42,986 nucleotides of DNA, from positions 1-42,986 of the forward strand of contig JAHJQV010000056.1 of NCBI GenBank assembly GCA_018819105.1, given 5' to 3'. This stretch comes from Gammaproteobacteria bacterium (GTDB taxonomy: Bacteria; Pseudomonadota; Gammaproteobacteria; Xanthomonadales; Wenzhouxiangellaceae). Below are positions 24,066 to 39,842 of this stretch, in pieces (positions within the stretch are counted from its first letter, which is position 1; every line of letters starts with the position of its first letter). Made by a program: the position numbers and the translations under genes. The notes beneath the pieces are model-generated. The model made no database searches. It worked only from the letters and a program-made list of their open reading frames with translations, and had not been told where the DNA came from.

Positions 24066-24623
24066 TCAGTTGTTGTCCGCCCTGTCGCCAGAGCCGGCAG
24101 CGGCGGCGCTCTGACTGGCCACCTGTTGCCTGTTGCCACCCAGAATGGCCTGGGTCTCATTGAAAAGATTGATGAAATTCATGGCATTGGTTTCACCAAA
24201 TGCCCACAAATCGACTTCCCGATCGATTGCCGGATCCACCAGCAGGGCGCGACCGTTGTCCAGAATGCGGATTTCAAACGGCTCATCGGGGGTCAGATTG
24301 CGGCGCATGCGCTCGCGCCCCAGACCGCGCAGGGTGGAGCGCATGAAACCATTGGTTCCCGGCTCGATGGTGGTCAGCTGCTTGCCGCTGGCGGGGTCGA
24401 ACACCCCCACGGCACCGTTCTCGAGGTCACGAAAGATCAGTGCCTGGCGTTCAACCACCTGGCTTGCTAGCTGCTCCGCAGCGATGCCATCGACACCCGC
24501 TTCGGGTGCCCCAAAGCGCACCACCGCCACCGCCACCAGACTGAACAGCAGCAAACCGCTCACCGCGTACAGCGGCAAGCGCGGAAACTGCTCAGCACTG
24601 GTGTCGGCGTGCGGATTGCTCAT
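24066..24623 (-). CDS. puhC: Photosynthetic complex assembly protein PuhC
   Basis: A 185-residue protein with one N-terminal transmembrane span ([21 protein letters not shown], about 19-39) and a periplasmic domain containing [18 protein letters not shown]-like and [17 protein letters not shown] segments typical of PuhC. It helps assemble the RC-LH1 core. ATG 24623 is used because it overlaps the puhB stop by 4 bp (ATGA); the frame extends 18 bp further upstream. Confidence 0.9.
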   Translation of the reverse strand: MSNPHADTSAEQFPRLPLYAVSGLLLFSLVAVAVVRFGAPEAGVDGIAAEQLASQVVERQALIFRDLENGAVGVFDPASGKQLTTIEPGTNGFMRSTLRGLGRERMRRNLTPDEPFEIRILDNGRALLVDPAIDREVDLWAFGETNAMNFINLFNETQAILGGNRQQVASQSAAAAGSGDRADNN

Positions 24624-25318
24624 GACGACGCGCCGCTCCACTGATTCATCTGCCAGTCACCCTCAACCGCAGCCGCTTGCGACGGCGGCATGGCCTGCAC
24701 CCTGCCCGGCTGCGGCCTGGCCTGGTTGGCTTCGGCAATGGCACTGGCGAGAATTTCCGCCACCTGCCGGGCCTCGGGCACCGCGCGCAACATGGCCTGG
24801 GTCTGCGCAAAGGTCCAGGGTTTGGTATGCGGCCACATGACCACATACGACAGCTTCTCGGATTCTGCCAGCGCCAGCGGAATGTCTCCGCTCACCGCTG
24901 CGTCGTCGTGGTCGGCATGCAGGCGCAGATCCACCCGGGTGATCTTGCTGAACGGCAGGTTGATGGTCATCGGCAAGGCCACGCCGATGCGCATCAGCAG
25001 ACGCTTGTTGGTGATGGTGTACACCGTGGTGCGTTCGATCAGCCACGCCATCAGCAACAGAATGCCGATTGCCGTCGCCGCCAGCAGCACGAACCAGCTT
25101 GCCGCCAGCCCTACTTCAGCCAGCGAGGCACCGGCATTGGCCACCATCCACACCCGCAACAGCAGCAGCACCGAGAAGTAGATCAAAAGCTTGCGCACGT
25201 GAAACGCGGTGACCGCAAACGGCCGCCACGCCGGGGCCCCCTGCCAGAGAACCTGTTCGTCCTCTGGCAGCGGTTCCGGCAGCCCGGCTTCGTCCTCGTA
25301 ATGGTCGTGCTCGGTCAC
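24620..25318 (-). CDS. puhB: Photosynthetic complex assembly protein PuhB
   Basis: A 232-residue membrane protein with PH-like (bPH) character: EQVLWQGAPAWRPFAVTAFHVRK is the N-terminal signature, followed by two hydrophobic spans (LLIYFSVLLLLRVWMV and WFVLLAATAIGILLLMAWLI), then VYTITNKRLLMRIGVALPMTINLPF. PuhB is an assembly factor for the reaction centre. It overlaps puhA by 4 bp and puhC by 4 bp. Confidence 0.93.
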   Translation of the reverse strand: MTEHDHYEDEAGLPEPLPEDEQVLWQGAPAWRPFAVTAFHVRKLLIYFSVLLLLRVWMVANAGASLAEVGLAASWFVLLAATAIGILLLMAWLIERTTVYTITNKRLLMRIGVALPMTINLPFSKITRVDLRLHADHDDAAVSGDIPLALAESEKLSYVVMWPHTKPWTFAQTQAMLRAVPEARQVAEILASAIAEANQARPQPGRVQAMPPSQAAAVEGDWQMNQWSGASS

Positions 25319-26088
25319 AGGATCGGCTCGGTGCGGGACGGCTCGGCATACAGCTTGCCGCCGGCGTAGTAGGCACAGATCTTGTCTTCTTCCAGCAGCG
25401 TGACCTGATCCGGATGCTTGGTCTTGGGTACGGCAGAAAACTGGTCAGACATCAGCGAGCTGACCTTGACCTCGCCGCGACCGGCGTTGATGCGGCAGAA
25501 GTAATACGGCAACAGCACATTGCCACCGCCGATGCGGTCATCCAGGCTGATCTCCATATAGCGTATCTGTGGCTCGATGCGATCCACCCACAGATCACGG
25601 ATCTTGCCAACGACGTAGTTGTCGGCGGCAACCACGTTCATGCCGCGCGGATCCACATCGCGGGATTCAACATGGTAGTCATCGGCAATGCGCAGCGGGG
25701 CGATCTGCGGCAGACCACGCATGGTCATGTCGGGATGATCGGCTCGATCACACCAGGCCGCCAGGCCAACACCATCCAGCATCGGGTTGCCGGTGGGCTC
25801 AAGCGGGGCGCCGGGGAAGCCGGCCGTGGCCACTGCGGCAACAGATTCGGCCGGTTCGGCACGCGGCAGCGACACCGTGGAGCCATCGCGCAGATGATAG
25901 GTCTTGGGCTTGGGCACACCGGGAAAGCCTTCGATGCTGGCCGGTCTGCCAAAGCGGTCGGCCTGCAGCGGATAGCCTTCACGTTTGCTCTCGCGGTGCA
26001 GGTAGAGCACCAGGAAGGCGAAGAAAATCCAGAACAGAGTGAATAAAATCTCCGCCAGATCAATTGAGCTTGTTAGCAAGTAGTCCAT
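25315..26088 (-). CDS. puhA: Photosynthetic reaction centre H subunit PuhA
   Basis: A 257-residue H subunit. The single N-terminal span is IDLAEILFTLFWIFFAFLVLYL (about 9-30), then the basic REGYPLQ turn and a cytoplasmic beta domain with DGSTVSLPR, VVAADNYVVGKIRDLWVDR and NVLLPYYFCRI. It caps the L-M pair on the cytoplasmic side. GAGAGG precedes the ATG. The pufLM genes for the partner subunits are not in the window. Confidence 0.96.
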   Translation of the reverse strand: MDYLLTSSIDLAEILFTLFWIFFAFLVLYLHRESKREGYPLQADRFGRPASIEGFPGVPKPKTYHLRDGSTVSLPRAEPAESVAAVATAGFPGAPLEPTGNPMLDGVGLAAWCDRADHPDMTMRGLPQIAPLRIADDYHVESRDVDPRGMNVVAADNYVVGKIRDLWVDRIEPQIRYMEISLDDRIGGGNVLLPYYFCRINAGRGEVKVSSLMSDQFSAVPKTKHPDQVTLLEEDKICAYYAGGKLYAEPSRTEPIL

Positions 26089-26109
26089 AACGTGACCTCT
26101 CAGTGGTTT

Positions 26110-27573
26110 TCAATTGGGAAACTCGGCCATACCGAATTTCGCCTGTTGCGATCTTGTAGCACCGCTGCCGGCGTACTTGACCAATGGGCCGATCACTGCC
26201 AGCGCAGCAAACAGCAAAACAATTTCCAGATAATAGACAAAGCCATACCCGGTGGATGGTGATTGCAGGGCCTGTCCCAGTGCCCCGCTGAGTGCCAGCG
26301 AGGAAACCAGATCACGCACGCCGCCGCCGATGGCGACCGCCAGACCCACCGCCGTTGCCTGCACCGCACCCCATGCACCCAGTGCGATACCGGCCTGCAT
26401 GTGCTCGGCCAGCCGCATCGCCGCAGTCAGTGTGCCGACCGCAAACAAACCACCCCCAAATCCTATCATCAAAGTGCCGACGCGGAACAGATTGGCCGCC
26501 TGCAGCACGTCCGCCAGCAGCACCGCGCTGAACGCGGCGATGCCGACCAGCACACCGATCGCCGCCAGCAGATTGGCATCGGTGCCATGGCGCAGTTTCT
26601 GCGCGGCAAACATGAACGCCAGCAGCATACCGCCTGCCAACAGCGCGGTCAGCAGTGTGGTCTGCGCCACACTGAGACCAAGTATTTCACCACCGAACGG
26701 CTCCAGCAGCACGTCCTGCATGCTGAACGCAGCGCTGCCTATGGCCACTGCCAGCAGCAGACGCAGCGCACCGCTCTGCGCCAGCAGTTCGCGCCAGGCG
26801 GCCCGAAACGGCACGCGTTCGCGATCGGCCCGGGTCTGTTGTGGCTGGCGTGCTTCCTGTTTCCACAGGGCGATGCCATTGAGCACCACGGTGACAGCGG
26901 CCGCGCCCTGCACCACCTTGATCAGCTTGAGTTGGGTGAAATCGCTCAACAGCCAGCCAAACAGCAGCGCACTGCAGAACATGCCCAGCAGCAGCATCAC
27001 GTACAGCAATGCCACCACCTGGGCGCGGTTGTCGTCGTCGGCCAGGTCGGTGGCCAGTGCCAGACCGGCGGTCTGTGTGGTGTGCAGGCCGGCACCGACC
27101 AGCAGAAATGCCAGCGCAGCGCCAATCTGACCATACAGCACCGGACCATGCGTGTCGCCGGACAGCACCAGCAGGGCAAATGGCATGATCGCCAGACCGC
27201 CGAACTGCAGCATGGTGCCGATCCATATGTAGGGCACGCGACGCCAGCCCAGCGCCGAGACGTGCATGTCCGAACGGTGCCCGATCAGGGCCCGGAACGG
27301 TGCCACCAGCAAGGGCAGCGAAATCATGCTGGCGACCAGCCAGGTGGGCACCAGCAACTCGACAATCATGACCCGGTTCAGGGTGCCGGTCAGCAACACC
27401 ACCGCCATGCCCACAGAAACCTGAAACAGCGCCAGGCGCAACAACCGGCGCAGCGGCAGCCGTTCGCTGACAGCATCGGCAAACGGCAGAAACTGTGTGC
27501 CGATCTGCGACCACATACCAGCCAGACGCGCGTTGACGCGTTGCAGGGTCGCTTGGCTGGCGCGCTTGTTCAT
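26110..27573 (-). CDS. lhaA: LH1 assembly protein LhaA (PucC/BCH-family MFS)
   Basis: A 487-residue membrane protein with about 12 spans. The diagnostic FQVSVGMAVVLLTGTLNRVMIVEL early loop and RALIGHRSD motif place it in the PucC/LhaA branch of the MFS, which delivers bacteriochlorophyll or assists LH1 assembly. ATG 27573 overlaps the bchM stop by 4 bp; an upstream extension to 27642 lies inside bchM. It sits between bchM and puhA as in Rhodobacter. A paralogue of the same family is at 39843. Confidence 0.92.
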   Translation of the reverse strand: MNKRASQATLQRVNARLAGMWSQIGTQFLPFADAVSERLPLRRLLRLALFQVSVGMAVVLLTGTLNRVMIVELLVPTWLVASMISLPLLVAPFRALIGHRSDMHVSALGWRRVPYIWIGTMLQFGGLAIMPFALLVLSGDTHGPVLYGQIGAALAFLLVGAGLHTTQTAGLALATDLADDDNRAQVVALLYVMLLLGMFCSALLFGWLLSDFTQLKLIKVVQGAAAVTVVLNGIALWKQEARQPQQTRADRERVPFRAAWRELLAQSGALRLLLAVAIGSAAFSMQDVLLEPFGGEILGLSVAQTTLLTALLAGGMLLAFMFAAQKLRHGTDANLLAAIGVLVGIAAFSAVLLADVLQAANLFRVGTLMIGFGGGLFAVGTLTAAMRLAEHMQAGIALGAWGAVQATAVGLAVAIGGGVRDLVSSLALSGALGQALQSPSTGYGFVYYLEIVLLFAALAVIGPLVKYAGSGATRSQQAKFGMAEFPN

Positions 27574-28280
27574 GCCGATTTCCGCAGCACCATGCTCTGT
27601 GAAGTGTAGAAGCCACTGCTGATGCGTTCGCTGCGGCCGCACTGCCAGCCCTGCAGCGGCGCTGCGCTGGCGCAGGCCCGACGCAGGCTGCGTTCTGCCA
27701 CCGGCACAATGGCCGGGGCGCGATGTTCACGATGTGGAATCAGACGCCCGCTCAGATGCATCAGTGTCAACGCCGGGGTGCGCGGGGCAAAGGTGAACAC
27801 GATGCTGTCACGCACCCGCGGCGTCAGCGCGGCGAGCACGGCGATGATGTCCTCCAGCGCATAATGAATCAGCGAATCCATCGCCAGCACATGGTCAAAC
27901 TCGCCCAGACTGCTGTCGAGCATGTCGCCACTGCAGAAGCGGATGCTGCCGGCACTGGCGGCAGCGTCGTTGCCGTGCCGCTGTTCGGCGATCTCAACCA
28001 GACTGGGCGAAATGTCGATGGCGACCACTTCGGCTCCACGTCGGGCCAGCTCGATGGCACCAGCGCCGGTGCCACAGCCGGCATCCAGCACGCGCAGGCC
28101 GGCCAGCTGATGCGGCAGGCTGTCCAGCAGCAAAGCGCGCATGCGATCACGACCGGCGCGGACGGTGCGGCGGATGCCGCTGACCGGCGCGTCCGAGGTC
28201 AACCTGGCCCAGGTTTCGGCCGCGGTCTCGTCGAAATACGTGCGCAGCTGGCTGCGGCGTCTGGCGTAACTGCTGTCCAT
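27570..28280 (-). CDS. bchM: Mg-protoporphyrin IX O-methyltransferase BchM
   Basis: A 236-residue SAM-dependent methyltransferase. The glycine-rich motif I is VLDAGCGTGAGA (64-75), the acidic motif VVAIDISPSLVEIAEQR follows, and DHVLAMDSLIHY is the BchM/ChlM signature. The early YFDETAAETWARLTSD segment is typical. It methylates Mg-protoporphyrin delivered by the chelatase, before AcsF. Confidence 0.94.
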   Translation of the reverse strand: MDSSYARRRSQLRTYFDETAAETWARLTSDAPVSGIRRTVRAGRDRMRALLLDSLPHQLAGLRVLDAGCGTGAGAIELARRGAEVVAIDISPSLVEIAEQRHGNDAAASAGSIRFCSGDMLDSSLGEFDHVLAMDSLIHYALEDIIAVLAALTPRVRDSIVFTFAPRTPALTLMHLSGRLIPHREHRAPAIVPVAERSLRRACASAAPLQGWQCGRSERISSGFYTSQSMVLRKSA

Positions 28281-28299
28281 TCGGGCGTTTTACTCCAGC

Positions 28300-32934
<4,635 letters not shown>

Positions 32935-32948
<14 letters not shown>

Positions 32949-34590
32949 AATGTGCCTTGGCCTCGTATAAGGTATCCAGCGTCACCTCGGCCAGCCCCTG
33001 CTCCCTGGCGTAGGCTTCGGTGTTGCGGCGCGCCTTGCCGCGTACAAAAAACGGAATCTTGCGCAATTCCTGTTGCGCCTCATCATCCCATGTCATGTCC
33101 TGTGCAGCCGCTGCGGTGTCGGTCTGAGTCGCCGGCGTCGTCGCCTCGGCTACCGCGACGCTGGCCGTTGCGTTGACAGTGTCAGCTGCGGCTGCAGCAT
33201 CGCTGTCAGCGACTGCCGTGGGCCGGCTCACCGCATGGCCGCCTTCGCTGGCCAGATGTGAGGCGGTGGCGCCATCGTGGAATTCGAAATCTTCTCTGAA
33301 CATGCCCAGCAGGTGCTCTTCCAGCCCCATCACCAGTGGATGCACCCAGCTGTCGAAAATCACGTTGGCGCCTTCAAATCCCATCTGCGGCGAATAGCGC
33401 GCGGGGAAGTCCTGCACGTGCATGGGGGCCGAGATCATGGCGCAGCCGATGCCCAGACGCTTGGCGATGTGGCGCTCCATCTGCGTGCCCAGAATCAGTT
33501 CCGGCTGCAGTTCGGCAATGCGCTCTTCCACTTCCAGATAATCGTCTGTAATCAGCGCCTCGACAGCAAACTCTTTTGCCACCGCGCGCACATCACGGGC
33601 AAACTCGCGGCTGTAGGTGCCCACGCCACACAGATCAAAGCCCATTTCGTGCACGGCAATCCGCGCTGCGGCGACGGCGTGGGTGGCGTCACCGAATACA
33701 AACACGCGTTTGCCGGTGAGGTAGGTGGAATCCACCGAGCGCGAGTACCACGGCAGACGCGAAGCTTCGCTGGCCAGCACCGGCTCGGCGTCGACGCCGG
33801 CCAATTCAGCCACCTCACGAATGAACTGGCGTGTTGCATTGATGCCGATCGGCACGGTTTTCACCGCCGGCTGGCGGAAGGTGCGCTGCAGCCAGGTGGC
33901 GGCGGTGTCGGCAATTTCCGGATACATGACGACGTTGAAATCGGCCTCGCCGAGTCTGGCGATGTCAGCCGGTGTGGCCCCCAGTGGCGCTGTCACCACA
34001 ATGTCGATGCCCAGTTGCTGCAGCAGACGGGTGATTTCGGTGACGTCATCGCGATGGCGGAAGCCCAGCGCAGTTGCCCCCAGCAGATTGCAGCGCGGAC
34101 GCTGGCCCGGCTCACGCGGCGGACGCTCGCTGCCCGGCGGCGGCGCATGCGCACCCGCAAGCTTGCGCACCAGATGGTAAAAGGTTTCTGACGCGCCCCA
34201 GTTTTCCTTGCGCTGGTATGCCGGCAGCTCCAGCGGGATCACCGGTACCGGAAAATCCATGCCATCGGCCAGACCACCCGGATCGTCCTGAATCAGCTCT
34301 GCGGTGCATGAGGCACCAACCAGCATGGCCTGTGGCTGGAAGCGGTCATAGGCTTCCTGGCAGGCGGTCTTGAACAGACCGGCGGTGTCGGCACCCAGAT
34401 CTCTGGCCTGAAACGTGGTGTAGGTCACCGGGGGACGCTTCGGCAGACGCTCGATCATGGTGAACAGCAGATCGGCATAGGTATCGCCCTGCGGGGCATG
34501 CAGCACGTAATGCAGCTTGTCCATCGCTGTGGCGATGCGCATGGCACCAACGTGCGGGGGGCCTTCATATGTCCACAGGGTCAGTTTCAT
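32935..34590 (-). CDS. bchB: Dark-operative protochlorophyllide reductase subunit BchB
   Basis: A 551-residue nitrogenase-like subunit. The N-terminus [18 protein letters not shown] and [23 protein letters not shown] bear the Asp cluster ligand. [12 protein letters not shown] and [15 protein letters not shown] carry cysteines. Between about 440 and 497 there is an Ala/Thr/Asp-rich linker ([15 protein letters not shown]) joining the catalytic body to the C-terminal [25 protein letters not shown] domain; this makes it longer than usual. It starts one base after the bchN stop. Confidence 0.94.
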
Positions 34591-34591
34591 G

Positions 34592-36402
<1,811 letters not shown>

Positions 36403-36481
36403 TGTTCAGTTGCACCTGTTGCTCGTTGCCAGCATTGTCAGACTGCCCATTGACATCGCTCGATTGCGTAACCATGGGTAC

Positions 36482-36510
36482 AATCTAAATGGAATGTCTG
36501 CCGGTGTCAA
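36482..36510 (-). promoter_or_regulatory. bchF promoter (sigma70-type)
   Basis: On the minus strand, TTGACA (36510-36505), a 17-nt spacer and TAGATT (36487-36482) form a good sigma70 promoter 80 bp upstream of bchF. It would drive the whole pigment superoperon. The -35 box forms one end of the symmetric operator listed separately. Confidence 0.6.
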
Positions 36511-36538
36511 CCAAACTATACGTAAACTTTTCTTGACA
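36505..36538. promoter_or_regulatory. Symmetric PpsR/CrtJ-type operator candidate
   Basis: The sequence reads TGT-N12-ACGT-N12-ACA. On each strand it contains TGT-N12-ACG, one base from the PpsR/CrtJ consensus TGT-N12-ACA, and the two half-motifs share a central ACGT. The outer ends are TGTCAA and TTGACA, which are the -35 boxes of the two divergent promoters. Binding would occlude both. Confidence 0.5.
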
Positions 36539-36561
36539 TTTATTCCGAATGGGTGTTTAGT
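36533..36561 (+). promoter_or_regulatory. Promoter towards aerR remnant/ppsR/bchG
   Basis: TTGACA at 36533-36538, a 17-nt spacer and TTTAGT at 36556-36561 (four of six -10 bases) face the plus-strand genes. The start of the aerR remnant lies about 90 bp downstream. Confidence 0.5.
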
Positions 36562-36649
36562 AGTGTCACCGGAATATTAAAGTGGCTTTGCAGACGGTCA
36601 GCACAAACGGCAACAAGGTTGATGTGAATCACGTCTTGTTCTGTGTAAG

Positions 36650-37320
36650 ATGGTGATCCGCGATTCCGGGGTTCCTCAAATGAGACAGAGTCAAAGCAGC
36701 AATGATGTGAACAGAGACCAGGCGGTGGACAGCACAAGCGGACAGAACAGCCAAGGCAACAGCGCAAGCCAGCGCACTCAGCATTCCAGTGCCGAGATGC
36801 TGATGCTGAGCCAGACGCTGGAAAGAGAGCTGATCCCGCGCCTGATGGAAGCACTCAAAACCTCCACTGAAAACGACATCGCTCTGCAGCGACCGTCTGA
36901 CGGCGATGACACGCAGACCGATCCCGACGCCGGCAGCAGGGTCAGAACCCCATCCGCCACCGAGGTCGAGGAATTCATTCACCTGATCATACACCACGAT
37001 GCCAGCATCGGTCGCGGATACGTGCAGGCACTGCGCGAACGCGGCATGACCCTGCCGGTGATTTACATTCGTTTGACGCGGTTGGCGTATCCATCAGCGC
37101 AGAACGCAATCAGCAGGCGCTGCATGATCAGATCACCAGACTGCGAGAAGTTTCACGCAACAAACAGCTGCTGATCGTGGCCGGCGGCAACCTGATCAAC
37201 TGCCACCCGGAAAAAGCCCAGGAACTGGGTGCCGACTGCGCTGCCCGAGATGGTGACGGCGCGGTGACCCAGATTACTGAATTACTGCAATGCAAACAGG
37301 AACTCTCCCAACAACCATGA
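36650..37320 (+). pseudogene. Degenerate aerR/ppaA (PpsR antirepressor), internal deletion and frameshift
   Basis: The first frame (from ATG 36650) has a Gln/Ser-rich start, then the AerR/PpaA N-terminal signature LSQTLERELIPRLMEAL and VEEFIHLIIHHDASIGRGYVQALRERG, ending LPVIYIRL near 37073. At that point the family should continue LLAPAAR.LG..W. Instead another frame takes over directly with FDAVGVSISAERNQQALHDQI (from 37072), SRNKQLLIVAGG and HPEKAQELGADCAARDGDGAV, the C-terminal B12-binding half, ending TGA 37320. The central ~75-90 residues, including the E-x-H region, are missing and the frame shifts. Without correction the first frame ends at 37174. It lies directly before ppsR, the usual place for this gene. 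Confidence 0.7.
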
Positions 37321-37366
37321 ACAGCATCTGGAACAGGCTGTGGTCGCGAGAGCTGAGCTAAGTCGC

Positions 37367-38797
37367 ATGGATGGCGCCTCAGCAATTGCCTTCGAGCACC
37401 CGGAGGAATTTTTCCAGCATCTGGCTGCGAGCACCACTTCGGCACTGATGACTGCCGCCAGTGACATTGCGCTGGTATTGGATGCCAAAGGCGTGATCCT
37501 GGACTTCACCCTGCGTCACGCCGGTGTGTTCGTTCAGGACCGCAGCAGCTGGGTGGGCAAAAAGTGGCTGGAGACCGTCACCGCCGAAAGCCAGCACAAG
37601 GTGGAGACCCTGCTCTCTGATGCCAATCCCAACCAACCGTCCAAGTGGCGCCAGATCAACCATCTGGGCATGGAGCAGGAGGATATTCCGGTCTCCTACA
37701 CCACCATCAAGACCGCCGAGAACGGCAACACCATCGCCATTGGCCGCGACCTGCGGCCACTGTCCACGCTGCAGCAGCGCCTGCTTGATGTGCAGCATTC
37801 CATGGAGCGCGATTTTGCCAACATGCGGCATGCCGAAATGCGTTACCGCATGCTGTTTCAGATGTCATCCGAAGCCATTTTCATTCTGGACGCCGCCACC
37901 CGGCAGATTCAGGAGGCCAATCCGGCGGTGATGCAGATGCTGGAGCGCAGCGAAAAGCAGCTGATCGGCAGGGTGTTTCCCAAAGCGCTGGACGATGAAT
38001 GCCGCAGTGACATCGACCAGTTGCTCAGCGACGTCCGGCAATCCGGTCAGAACAGCGACATCCTGGTCCGCGCCAAGGGTTCCAAACGCCCGCTGATTCT
38101 GTCCGCAGCACTGATCCGCAATGAGCGGGGTTCATCGTTCCTGATTCGCCTGCGTCCGCAGCCGGGACATGACGGTGCCAAGCTGTCCACCGAATCATCC
38201 CAGATGCTGGCCATCATCGAGCAGTCCACCGATGGTTTTGTCATCACCGATGCCGATGGCCGCATCCTCAGCGCCAACCAGGCGTTTCTGAACATGTGCC
38301 AGCTCAACACCCGGCAGCAGGCCATCGGCGAATCGCTGGATCGCTGGCTGGGACGGCAGGGCATTGACATGAACGTGCTGAAGAACAACCTGGCCAATCA
38401 TGGTTCGATACGCCTGTTCCAGAGCAAGCTGTACAGCGAGTTCGGCAGCGAGCTGGATGTCGAGCTGTCCGCCGTGTCGGCGCTGGACAGCAGCTACCCA
38501 TGTCTGGGTTTCAACATCCGCCACATCGTGCAGAAGCAGCGCGCCAGCGGAGACAGCGAATCGCCGTTGCTGCGGCCGATATCCGAGCTGACGCAGATGG
38601 TGGGCAAGGTATCACTGAAGGAACTGGTTTCAGAAACCACCGAAGTGATGGAAAAGCTGTGCATCGAAACCGCGCTCAAGCTGACCAACGACAACCGCGC
38701 ATCGACCGCGGAAATGCTTGGCCTGAGCCGGCAAAGCCTGTATGTGAAGCTGCGCCGTTATGGTCTCGGGGATCTGGAAGACAGCAAGAACCCGTGA
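37367..38797 (+). CDS. ppsR: Transcriptional regulator PpsR/CrtJ
   Basis: A 476-residue repressor of photosynthesis genes. It has three PAS-like segments (about 25-130, 160-270, 285-390; for example IEQSTDGFVITDADGRILSANQAFL) and a Fis-type helix-turn-helix at the C-terminus, LTNDNRASTAEMLGLSRQSLYVKLRRYGL (about 438-466). Cys432, in KLCIETALKL just before the helix-turn-helix, corresponds to the redox-active Cys reported in R. capsulatus CrtJ. ATG 37367 is used; GTG 37340 is an alternative start. It would bind TGT-N12-ACA-type sites, probably including 36505-36538. Confidence 0.93.
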   Translation: MDGASAIAFEHPEEFFQHLAASTTSALMTAASDIALVLDAKGVILDFTLRHAGVFVQDRSSWVGKKWLETVTAESQHKVETLLSDANPNQPSKWRQINHLGMEQEDIPVSYTTIKTAENGNTIAIGRDLRPLSTLQQRLLDVQHSMERDFANMRHAEMRYRMLFQMSSEAIFILDAATRQIQEANPAVMQMLERSEKQLIGRVFPKALDDECRSDIDQLLSDVRQSGQNSDILVRAKGSKRPLILSAALIRNERGSSFLIRLRPQPGHDGAKLSTESSQMLAIIEQSTDGFVITDADGRILSANQAFLNMCQLNTRQQAIGESLDRWLGRQGIDMNVLKNNLANHGSIRLFQSKLYSEFGSELDVELSAVSALDSSYPCLGFNIRHIVQKQRASGDSESPLLRPISELTQMVGKVSLKELVSETTEVMEKLCIETALKLTNDNRASTAEMLGLSRQSLYVKLRRYGLGDLEDSKNP

Positions 38798-38890
38798 GCC
38801 ACGGCCAGCACCATCAATCCCGATGGTTCACCAGCAAACCTTGATGACATGAGATCCTGATCCTGTGCGCACAGCAGACAGCAAGACAGC

Positions 38891-39817
38891 ATGAGCGACG
38901 CCACCACAGTCGATGACAAGCACAACCCGTCGCTGCCGACCGCCAGCAAGCCGCTGCCGCTGTCGGTGCTGGAGCTGCTCAAACCGATCACCTGGTTTCC
39001 TCCGATGTGGGCGTTTGCCTGCGGCCTGGTGTCGTCCGGACTGGCGCTGCAGCAGCGCTGGCTGCTGGTGGCTGGCGGCATCGCCCTGACCGGACCGCTG
39101 GTGTGCGGCACCAGCCAGGCGGTCAACGACTGGTTTGACCGTCATGTCGACGCCATCAACGAACCCAATCGCCCGATTCCCTCCGGCCGCATTCCCGGAC
39201 GCTGGGGACTCTACATTGCCATCATCTGGACACTGCTGTCGCTGCTGGTGGCCGCCGCGCTGGGCCAATGGGTGCTGGTCGCCACCTGCTTCGGTCTGCT
39301 GCTGGCCTGGGCCTACAGCGCACCACCGGCGCGACTGAAACTGAACGGCTGGTGGGGCAACGCCGCCGTCGGCATCTGTTATGAAGGGCTGCCCTGGTTC
39401 ACTGCGGCAGCGGTCATGGCCGGCACGCTGCCATCCATGCCAGTGATCTGGATGGCGCTGCTGTACAGCGCTGGAGCGCACGGCATCATGACACTGAACG
39501 ATTTCAAGGCCATTGAGGGTGATCGTCAACTGGGCATCCGCACCCTGCCGGTACAGCTCGGCCCGGAGCGCGCGGCGGTGTTTGCCTGCTGGGTCATGCT
39601 GGTGCCGCAACTGCTTGTCTCCGGCCTGATGCTGCACTGGGACCGGCCCTGGCACGGGCTGGCGATTTTCATCATCGCCTTTGCCCAGTGGCTGCTCATG
39701 CAACGGCTGCTGCAGGACCCGGAAAAGCATGCCCCATGGTACAACGCCACCGGCATCACTTTGTACGTTTCCGGTATGATGGTGGCAGCATTCGCCATTC
39801 GTCATTTGGGCCTGTAA
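38891..39817 (+). CDS. bchG: Bacteriochlorophyll synthase BchG
   Basis: A 308-residue UbiA-type membrane prenyltransferase that esterifies bacteriochlorophyllide with geranylgeranyl diphosphate. The Asp-rich motif is NDWFDRHVDAINEPNRPIPSG (79-99), and the second region is TLNDFKAIEGDRQLGIRTLPVQLG. About eight spans. It follows ppsR by 93 bp and precedes a PucC-family gene by 25 bp. Confidence 0.96.
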   Translation: MSDATTVDDKHNPSLPTASKPLPLSVLELLKPITWFPPMWAFACGLVSSGLALQQRWLLVAGGIALTGPLVCGTSQAVNDWFDRHVDAINEPNRPIPSGRIPGRWGLYIAIIWTLLSLLVAAALGQWVLVATCFGLLLAWAYSAPPARLKLNGWWGNAAVGICYEGLPWFTAAAVMAGTLPSMPVIWMALLYSAGAHGIMTLNDFKAIEGDRQLGIRTLPVQLGPERAAVFACWVMLVPQLLVSGLMLHWDRPWHGLAIFIIAFAQWLLMQRLLQDPEKHAPWYNATGITLYVSGMMVAAFAIRHLGL

Positions 39818-39842
39818 ACGTGGACTTCGCGGAGCACAAATC

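Noticed and set aside
26263-27609. 448-residue open frame on the plus strand
   Set aside because: It is antisense to lhaA and rich in Gln, His and Arg, as expected of a shadow of a membrane protein gene.
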